This document shows positions 1 to 4,535 of a stretch of 5,322 bases of DNA, piece after piece. The position numbers and the translations under genes are program-made. This stretch comes from a bacterium (GTDB taxonomy: Bacteria > Chloroflexota > Dormibacteria > Aeolococcales > Bog-877). Location: positions 1 to 5,322 of the forward strand of contig JAJZGN010000143.1 in assembly GCA_021798435.1 (NCBI GenBank), in the 5' to 3' direction. The notes beneath the pieces are model-generated. The model did no database searches. It was not told the DNA's origin and saw only the letters and a program-made list of their open reading frames with translations. Each line of letters starts with the position of its first letter. The stretch's first letter is position 1.

Positions 1-963
1 GGTGGGGACGTAGTTGAGGGCGGCCGGATTGGCCGCGCGCTCCAGAGGGGCGCCGACCACCACCGCCATGATGAAGATGAGGAGCATCAGACCGAAGCTG
101 ACCACAGAGTCCTTGAACACCTGGGATGGGTAGAACTCGTCCAGGTCCACCGGCACCGCGTAACCGGGGTCGGAGGGGATAGCCGGGTACGGGTACTCCA
201 CGTGGGCCATCCGTCGGGCCCGCTCCTCCGCTGTCTCCTCCTCCACCCCCTCGTAGTTGACCCACGACCCGTGCTCGCCGTGACGACGAAGCAGGACCAG
301 GTGCAGCCCGATGAGGGGGACCAGCAGGGCCGGGAGCAGCCAGATGTGGATGGCGAAGAAGCGGGTCAGGGTGGCCGGACCCATCTGGGGGCCGCCCCGG
401 AGGATCTCCTGCAGCTGGGTCCCGAGGATGGGGAAGTACTCGACGACGTGGGTCACCACGGTCGCCGTCCAGTAGGCGGCCTGGTCCCAGGGGAGCATCG
501 CCCCGGTGATCCCCAGCCCCAGAACCAGCAGAAACAGGACGACCCCCACGATCCAGTTCAGCTCCCGGGGCTTTTTGTAGGAGCCGCTAACGAAGGTCCG
601 CACCATGTGCATCCCGATCACCACGAAGAGCACGTAGGCGCCCCAGAGATGCATCCCTCGGACGATGGCCCCGAACTCATCGTGGCGTTCGGTGAAGTTG
701 AGGCTCTCCCAGGCCTCGGTGGTGGACGGCACGTAGGTCCACAGGAGGAACATCCCGGTCACGATCTGGTTCACGATGAGGATCAGGGTCGCGCTGCCCA
801 GGGAGTAGGCCCAGGCTCCCCGCCGCGGCACCGCCTCGTAGAGGAGCTGGTGGACAAGGTCGGTGACCCCCAGCCTCTCGTCCACCCACCTGTAGGTGGT
901 GGCCATCACCCCGGCGAACGGGCGGCTCAGGCGACCCGCCAGCCGGCTTCTCTCAGCTGCCAT
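1..963 (-). CDS. qcrB: Cytochrome b (b6-type N-terminal domain fused to subunit IV-like part), partial, C-terminus outside the window
   Basis: Membrane cytochrome b of a bc/b6f-type quinol:acceptor oxidoreductase. It carries the two b hemes and the quinol sites and works with the Rieske protein encoded just upstream. I translated 321 codons from ATG at 963 to base 1 without a stop. Visible are the heme ligand pairs H105/H119 and H206/H221, the KKPREL loop (130-135), and an LPWDQAAYW block (157-165). The second pair is 15 residues apart, as in b6 rather than mitochondrial cytochrome b (14). The cysteine that binds heme ci covalently in b6 aligns with Ser54 (WAYSLG), so that heme is probably not covalently held. 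After the four b6 helices the chain continues through a hydrophilic linker (about 226-275) into a subunit IV-like helix (about 284-305), ending at NYVPT. The PEWY Qo motif would follow directly but lies outside. The start is supported by a GGAGGGG Shine-Dalgarno 6 nt upstream. The Rieske stop is 3 nt away. Confidence 0.95.
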   Translation of the reverse strand, partial: MAAERSRLAGRLSRPFAGVMATTYRWVDERLGVTDLVHQLLYEAVPRRGAWAYSLGSATLILIVNQIVTGMFLLWTYVPSTTEAWESLNFTERHDEFGAIVRGMHLWGAYVLFVVIGMHMVRTFVSGSYKKPRELNWIVGVVLFLLVLGLGITGAMLPWDQAAYWTATVVTHVVEYFPILGTQLQEILRGGPQMGPATLTRFFAIHIWLLPALLVPLIGLHLVLLRRHGEHGSWVNYEGVEEETAEERARRMAHVEYPYPAIPSDPGYAVPVDLDEFYPSQVFKDSVVSFGLMLLIFIMAVVVGAPLERAANPAALNYVPT

Positions 964-966
964 CCC

Positions 967-1485
967 CTACCCCTCCGTGAGCACGTTGCGAACGTAAAGG
1001 GTGTTGCCCGCGAGCTTGTGCTGGTAGCGGAAGAGCGGCTGCGGCGGGGGCCCCCCGATGTTGGTCCCGTCGATGCTGTAGAGGCCGCCGTGACAGGGGC
1101 AGAGGAACACGTTGAGGTTGATGTCCCAGTGGACGTCGCACTGCATGTGGGTGCAGACGTTGGAGAGGGTGATGAGCTGCACCTTTCCGTTCAGGTTGAG
1201 CTTGACCACGTAGACGGTCCGGGGCACCGGGGGCACCTGCCAGGCGTCCCCGCCCTGGTCCAGAAGGACGACGTAGGCGGTCGGAACCCCGACCGGGACG
1301 TGCTGGATGTCGGCCACCATGACCCAGGGGTATCGGCCCTTGTAGAAGGCGGGGCTGAGGATCGAACCCACGATTGGCGCCCCGATCAGGAGCCCGATCC
1401 CGGCTCCGGTCAGCTGGATGCCCACGGTCATGAACTTGCGCCGCGACATCCGGCGCTGGGAGATGGCCACCTCTTGGTCAGGCAC
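967..1485 (-). CDS. qcrA: Rieske [2Fe-2S] protein of a bc-type complex, Tat-anchored
   Basis: High-potential electron acceptor of the bc complex: it takes one electron from quinol at the Qo site and passes it to a c-type cytochrome or equivalent. The product is 172 residues. A twin-arginine signal (SRRKFM, 14-19) precedes a hydrophobic anchor (about 19-48), so the cluster domain lies outside the membrane. Cluster box 1 is CTHMQC (111-116) and box 2 is CPCHGG (129-134). Ligands are C111, H113, C129 and H132, with C116-C131 as the disulfide. The GPP loop is at 144-148. Two departures stand out: box 1 has Gln115 where Gly is usual, and box 2 has Gly134 where high-potential proteins have Ser, while Tyr136 is kept. 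Loss of the Ser hydrogen bond fits a lower-potential, menaquinol-type centre (family knowledge plus inference). The GTG start at 1485 overlaps the preceding gene by 8 bp and lacks a clear Shine-Dalgarno. GTG at 1470 or ATG at 1449 are alternatives that also keep the Tat motif. An in-frame stop at 1509-1507 limits extension. Confidence 0.95.
   Translation of the reverse strand: MPDQEVAISQRRMSRRKFMTVGIQLTGAGIGLLIGAPIVGSILSPAFYKGRYPWVMVADIQHVPVGVPTAYVVLLDQGGDAWQVPPVPRTVYVVKLNLNGKVQLITLSNVCTHMQCDVHWDINLNVFLCPCHGGLYSIDGTNIGGPPPQPLFRYQHKLAGNTLYVRNVLTEG
970..976 (-). promoter_or_regulatory. Shine-Dalgarno of cytochrome b gene
   Basis: GGAGGGG on the minus strand, 6 nt before the ATG at 963 and inside the last codons of the Rieske gene. 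It is the only strong ribosome binding site seen in this operon and decides the cytochrome b start. The other three genes have weak or no Shine-Dalgarno sequence. Confidence 0.7.
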
Positions 1486-1711
1486 TGCCGCGCACCACCA
1501 GCAGTATCAGCAGGCTGAGGCAGAGAGCCAGGAAGAAGATGAAGGTGAAGAAGCTGGCCCCCATCGCCAGCCAGCCGGACATGGTGTCCCCGGCCACGAA
1601 GAGCTGCCGCACCCGGTGCATGGCCATCCAGAACCCCACCAGCATCACCGCGAAGAAGGAGGTGATGATCAACCCCAGGTACCAGGCCGACTCGAAGTCC
1701 TGATAGTTCAC
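1478..1711 (-). CDS. Small two-helix membrane protein of the respiratory operon, function unknown
   Basis: I do not recognise a family. The 77-residue product has a short polar N-terminus (NYQDFES), a first membrane helix (about 9-31), a short basic loop containing HRVRQ (32-36), and a second, very hydrophobic Phe/Leu-rich helix (about 48-73) ending in RGSA. The basic loop suggests both termini face outside. It has no cysteine pair or heme motif. The GTG start at 1711 shares a GTGA overlap with the stop of the CydA-like gene, and its own end overlaps the Rieske start by 8 bp, so all three are probably translationally coupled. That spacing is the main evidence that it is a real gene and a structural partner. 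It could be a small stabilising subunit of the CydA-like protein or of the bc complex, in the manner of CydX/CydH or the small b6f subunits, though no sequence similarity to those was visible. Confidence 0.85.
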   Translation of the reverse strand: MNYQDFESAWYLGLIITSFFAVMLVGFWMAMHRVRQLFVAGDTMSGWLAMGASFFTFIFFLALCLSLLILLVVRGSA

Positions 1712-2979
1712 GGGAGGGTCCCTGGCGGGGCGTTGAAGTTCTGCGCGGACTGGTGCAGGGAGAGCAGGCAGGAGGTCTGCCCGGTGCCGGCGTCGATGCC
1801 GCAGGGCAGCTTGGCGTTTTCCTTCACGACCCCCATGAAGATGGTGAGGGCGAGGGCCGCCACGGCCACCGCGCCCATCGCCCGCGGGACCATGGGTGCG
1901 AGCGGGACCCCGGCACCCCCCCGCCGCACCTCCACCAGGTAGCGGCCGAGGTTGATCGCGGTGGCGATGAACGCGACGAAGAGCGCCGTGTAGCGCAGCC
2001 AGACCAGATTGGAAGGGAGGATGGCAGCCGGCAGCGCGGTGCCCGCCATGCCCAGCAGGGAGATCGCGGTCAGCCCCGCGCCGGGGCCGGAGGATGGCCC
2101 CCGGTGCATCCAGAAGACAAGGTTCGCCCCCACCACCACGACTGCCAGGAGCCCCACCTGGCCGATGAACATGCTCCCGGAGTTGAGGACGAAGAGGTTG
2201 TCGAAAGCCCCCATGGAGGTGGTCTTGATCGCCTCGGCCAGCAGGAAGCCGGAGATCGGTTGGGCCAGAAGGAAGATCGACCCGATGGCGAAGGTGACTC
2301 GGCTGGTCCAGGTGTGGTATTGACGCTCCCCCTCGGTCTTGGCGCGCCGCGCCCTCCAGACCGCGATCGCCGCCAGCACGAGCGCCGACCAGGAGAGGGT
2401 GGCGCCGGCGTAGTGGAGCAGCAGCCAGGGGTAGCTCGGCGAGTACATGGCGTGGGCCGAGCTGACGGCCGCGCCTGGGGTCAGGGCGAAGCTGTCCAGC
2501 TGGACGATCATGAAGAGGAAGAGGTACTGGATGAGGGCGAATGTGAGGCCCACCGCCAGGTGGAGCCTCGGCCCCAGGCGATCCCACCCGTAGACGTAGA
2601 GCAGCAGCAGGGGAATTCCCACGAAGAAGCTCGCGAAGGCGATCGTCAGTGGGAGCAGCAGGAGGTTGAGCAGGGTCCCGATCAGGCGGCCGTAGAGCCC
2701 GGTGAGCAGCACCACGGCGAAGACCGCCCAGGTGGCCCCGAAGCTGTAGAGGTAGAGGATCGAATGCGACAGCCCGCGGGCATAGCGAAGGCAGTTGGGG
2801 CTGGCCCCGGGGCGCCTCCCGACCAGCTCCATGACGGGGGCGATCCCGGCAGCTCCGAGGATGTAGCCCACGATGGCGATGTGGATGAGGAAGGTGGCCC
2901 CGATGGCGAACTCGGCGCCGAGGGTGCCCAGGGGCAACCGGGGTTGCGGGCTCGGGAAGGCAGACAGCAGCACTGGCAC
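1708..2979 (-). CDS. Divergent CydA-like membrane protein (cytochrome bd superfamily, probably not a quinol oxidase)
   Basis: First gene of the minus-strand operon, 423 residues from GTG 2979, with about ten predicted helices and basic loops consistently on the inner side. Cytochrome bd subunit I features in order: His33 in FLIHIAIVGYILG (like E. coli H19, heme b595), the loop GWDRLGPRLH (131-140), His189 in LLLHYAG (like H186, heme b558), and Met270 in SGSMFIGQVG (like M393, b558). Helix 3 (about 105-130) has no Asp or Glu, whereas canonical CydA has E99 and E107 there. GRQPW is absent. Only about 20 residues separate helices 6 and 7, so the quinol-binding Q loop is missing. Such losses are known in bd-superfamily groups that do not use quinol. 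An extra tenth helix leaves a periplasmic tail with Cys393 and Cys404. No cydB is in the window. The start is uncertain: GTG 2973, TTG 3012 and ATG 3054 are alternatives, none with a clear Shine-Dalgarno. Family assignment is firm; function is inference. Confidence 0.82.
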   Translation of the reverse strand: MPVLLSAFPSPQPRLPLGTLGAEFAIGATFLIHIAIVGYILGAAGIAPVMELVGRRPGASPNCLRYARGLSHSILYLYSFGATWAVFAVVLLTGLYGRLIGTLLNLLLLPLTIAFASFFVGIPLLLLYVYGWDRLGPRLHLAVGLTFALIQYLFLFMIVQLDSFALTPGAAVSSAHAMYSPSYPWLLLHYAGATLSWSALVLAAIAVWRARRAKTEGERQYHTWTSRVTFAIGSIFLLAQPISGFLLAEAIKTTSMGAFDNLFVLNSGSMFIGQVGLLAVVVVGANLVFWMHRGPSSGPGAGLTAISLLGMAGTALPAAILPSNLVWLRYTALFVAFIATAINLGRYLVEVRRGGAGVPLAPMVPRAMGAVAVAALALTIFMGVVKENAKLPCGIDAGTGQTSCLLSLHQSAQNFNAPPGTLP

Positions 2980-3029
2980 CCAATGCTGACGGGCCGAGGG
3001 GGCCCAAGGCAAGCCGGGAGCGGCGCGGG

Positions 3030-3035
3030 GATAAT
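3030..3035 (+). promoter_or_regulatory. Probable -10 element of a leaderless holA promoter
   Basis: GATAAT, matching TATAAT at five of six positions, ends 7 nt before the A of the holA ATG at 3042. That is the distance from a -10 element to the transcription start, so the mRNA would begin at the start codon. No Shine-Dalgarno precedes the ATG and no good -35 hexamer was seen near 3007-3012. The complement of the same bases reads GATTAT, a weaker -10 match pointing into the CydA-like operon. Confidence 0.5.
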
Positions 3036-3041
3036 CGCGGG

Positions 3042-3992
3042 ATGCCGGAGCCATTGGTCCTTCTCCACGGAGAGGACCGCTATCTGGTGACCGAGGCCGC
3101 CGTCTCCCTCCGCACCCAGCTGGTGGCGGAGATGGGCTCCGAGCTGGGGCTGGAGGAGTTCCGGGATCTCTCCGACGGCGACGCCATCGAGCGAAGTCTG
3201 GCCAGCCCCCCGTTCCTGGCCCTGCGCCGGGCGGTGGTGCTCTGGGACCCCCAGATCGGACCCCGCGGCTCGCGGGAGACGGAGGAGGTGCTCCGAGCGA
3301 TCTCCCACCGGGCCGACACCACGGCGGTGATGGTGGTGGTGCGAGCCGTGGTAGCCGCCACCAGCACCCTGCACCGCGGCCTGCGCGAACTTGGAGCGGA
3401 GGTACGGCTGGTGCCACGCCCCAAGGGCGCAGCGCTGCGGCACCACGTGGACCAGCGGGTGCGGGCCCGGGGCCTGAACCTCGCGGCTCAGCTCTCGCCG
3501 AAGCTCGTGGAGATCGCCGCCGAGAGCCTCGGCCGGCTGGAGATGGAGCTGGACAAGCTGGCCCTCTACCCGGACCGAACCGGGGAGCTGATCGGCGAGG
3601 AGGTGGGGCACCGGCTGCTGACCCCGGTGCCGCCGCGGGAACTCTACCGCCTAACTGATGCCATCTTCGATGCGCCCAACCGGGTGGGAAGCCTCCTCTC
3701 CGGGCTGTTGTCCCGTCCCGAGGTGCCGCCGCAGCTGGTGATCGGGGCGCTGGCCAGGGCGCTCCGCGATCTCATCACCATGGCCGACGGCGGCTCTGGG
3801 GCCCTCCCCTCCTGGAAGGCCGAGCGGATGAGTCGCCAGCTGAGGCGAGCGGGAGCACCGCGGTTGCGGCGCTGGCTGGTCGCCCTAGCTGACCTCGACT
3901 GGGAGATCCGCGTCGGGCGACTAGACGCGATCCAGGGTCTGGAGACGCTCCTCGCCCGCATGGCGGGGGAGCTGTCGGCCCGGGCCAGCTGA
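3042..3992 (+). CDS. holA: DNA polymerase III, delta subunit
   Basis: Clamp-loader subunit that opens the beta sliding clamp so the gamma/tau complex can place it on primed DNA; cytoplasmic replication protein. The 316-residue product is near the family's usual 320-345. The N-terminal AAA+-like domain (about 1-130) begins with LVLLHGEDRYLVTEA (5-19), the typical family opening, and has SPPFLALRRAVVL (55-67), matching the conserved 'pFfgerRlVvv' strand. As expected for delta there is no Walker A. The middle domain (about 131-205) has RLEMELDKLALY (165-176), the usual LexElEKL motif. The rest (about 206-316) is the helical collar domain. ATG 3042 is chosen because the family motif starts four residues in and the -10 hexamer sits right before it. 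The gene converges on rpsT with a 2-bp gap; holA next to rpsT is a common bacterial arrangement and supports both calls. Confidence 0.95.
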   Translation: MPEPLVLLHGEDRYLVTEAAVSLRTQLVAEMGSELGLEEFRDLSDGDAIERSLASPPFLALRRAVVLWDPQIGPRGSRETEEVLRAISHRADTTAVMVVVRAVVAATSTLHRGLRELGAEVRLVPRPKGAALRHHVDQRVRARGLNLAAQLSPKLVEIAAESLGRLEMELDKLALYPDRTGELIGEEVGHRLLTPVPPRELYRLTDAIFDAPNRVGSLLSGLLSRPEVPPQLVIGALARALRDLITMADGGSGALPSWKAERMSRQLRRAGAPRLRRWLVALADLDWEIRVGRLDAIQGLETLLARMAGELSARAS

Positions 3993-3994
3993 CC

Positions 3995-4417
3995 TCAGTC
4001 GCGCTCCGCCTCGGACCCCGCGCTGCGGCGGCTCCGCTGCGCCGTGCGCACCGTCTTGGTGACCGGCTTGGCCTTGCCGGTCGCGGTCTTCCGCTGCGCA
4101 GCGGTGGACTTGGACCGGGTGCCCTGAGCCGCCGCCCGCCGGGCGCCGGCCGCAGGCTGAACGGTGGTGGCCGCGGCCAGTGCGCGCATGAGGCGCGACT
4201 TGCGCCGGGCCACGTTGCGGGGATGCAGCACCCCGTGCTCGGCCGCCTTGTCCAGCGCCGAGGTGGCGAGGCGGCCGAGCTCCGGCGCCTCCTCCCCTCC
4301 CACGGCCCGACGAGCCTTCGCCACCGCCGTGCGCACCGCAGAGCGGACGGAACGGTTCCGATCGTGCTTGCGCTGAGCGGCGCGCACCCGCTTGCGAGCT
4401 GAACTGGTGTTGGCCAA
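3995..4417 (-). CDS. rpsT: 30S ribosomal protein S20 (bS20) with long basic C-terminal extension
   Basis: Primary 16S rRNA-binding protein of the small subunit, placed at the bottom of the 30S body. The 140-residue product begins MANTSSARKRVRAAQRK (1-17), the bS20 signature opening, and contains SALDKAAEHGVLHPRNVARR (53-72) followed by KSRLMRALA (73-81), the conserved end of the fold. The fold is complete by about residue 85, the normal family size. Residues 86-140 are an Ala/Arg/Lys/Thr-rich tail with 14 basic and 3 acidic residues, probably disordered and rRNA-contacting (inference). The start codon is TTG at 4417, fixed by the conserved MAN start. Only a weak GGGGAC-type Shine-Dalgarno precedes it. 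A TATACT -10 element lies about 70 bp upstream, leaving a leader of roughly 60 nt that could serve the translational autoregulation known for S20 in E. coli. No terminator fits between it and holA. Confidence 0.95.
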   Translation of the reverse strand: MANTSSARKRVRAAQRKHDRNRSVRSAVRTAVAKARRAVGGEEAPELGRLATSALDKAAEHGVLHPRNVARRKSRLMRALAAATTVQPAAGARRAAAQGTRSKSTAAQRKTATGKAKPVTKTVRTAQRSRRSAGSEAERD

Positions 4418-4433
4418 GACTGTCCCCGCCTAC

Positions 4434-4447
4434 CGCCCCAGGGGGCG
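4434..4447. repeat. Short perfect inverted repeat in the rpsT leader
   Basis: CGCCCC-AG-GGGGCG. In the rpsT mRNA it can form a GC-only hairpin of 5-6 bp ending 16 nt before the TTG start and just upstream of the purine-rich putative ribosome binding region. It could affect rpsT translation, or simply be a chance structure in GC-rich DNA. There is no U-tract, so it is not an intrinsic terminator. Confidence 0.35.
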
Positions 4448-4484
4448 AACTGAATCAAGCGCTCGGCGCGCCTCTTGCCCGGCC

Positions 4485-4490
4485 AGTATA
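4485..4490 (-). promoter_or_regulatory. Probable -10 element of the rpsT promoter
   Basis: TATACT on the minus strand, five of six matches to TATAAT, in otherwise GC-rich DNA. Transcription should start near 4478, giving a leader of about 60 nt before the TTG start of rpsT. The -35 region near 4508-4514 (TTCCGA-like) is poor. Confidence 0.5.
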
Positions 4491-4522
4491 AGGCAGCGGG
4501 GGAAATGGTCGGAAGTGGCGGT

Positions 4523-4528
4523 TAAAGT
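4523..4528 (+). promoter_or_regulatory. Possible -10 element of a leaderless ispE promoter
   Basis: TAAAGT (four of six matches, fits the relaxed TAnnnT form) ends 8 nt before the ispE ATG at 4536. Transcription would start at or one base before the ATG. This matches the holA arrangement, and no Shine-Dalgarno is present (the bases before the ATG read TAGGCCCG). Confidence 0.4.
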
Positions 4529-4535
4529 AGGCCCG

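Noticed and set aside
1087..1098. CPCH as a possible c-type heme site
   Set aside because: Spacing is CxCH, not CxxCH, and it is Rieske box 2 with partner CTHMQC 18 residues earlier.
202..1518. 438-codon open frame on the plus strand opposite cytochrome b and Rieske
   Set aside because: Its product is Pro/His/Gly/Asp-rich with no recognisable domain, and the opposite strand encodes clear cytochrome b and Rieske motifs. It is an antisense shadow caused by high GC.
1712..3007. Long upstream extension of the 77-residue gene's frame to 3007
   Set aside because: The extension is Arg/Pro/Gly/His-rich nonsense antiparallel in frame to the CydA-like helices. Only the last 77 codons look like a protein, and the GTGA overlap marks its start.
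1753..3090. 445-codon open frame on the plus strand opposite the CydA-like gene
   Set aside because: Product is Gly/Glu/Gln/His-rich low complexity without domain features; its 3' end also overlaps holA in another frame. GC shadow.
2980..3417. N-terminal extension of the CydA-like frame into holA
   Set aside because: The added residues are Pro/Arg/Gly-rich and lie antisense to holA codons. CydA family proteins start about 20-30 residues before the first heme histidine, which fits GTG 2979 or nearby.
3993..3994. Bidirectional terminator between holA and rpsT
   Set aside because: Only 2 bp separate the stop codons, and no stem with a T-tract was seen around them.
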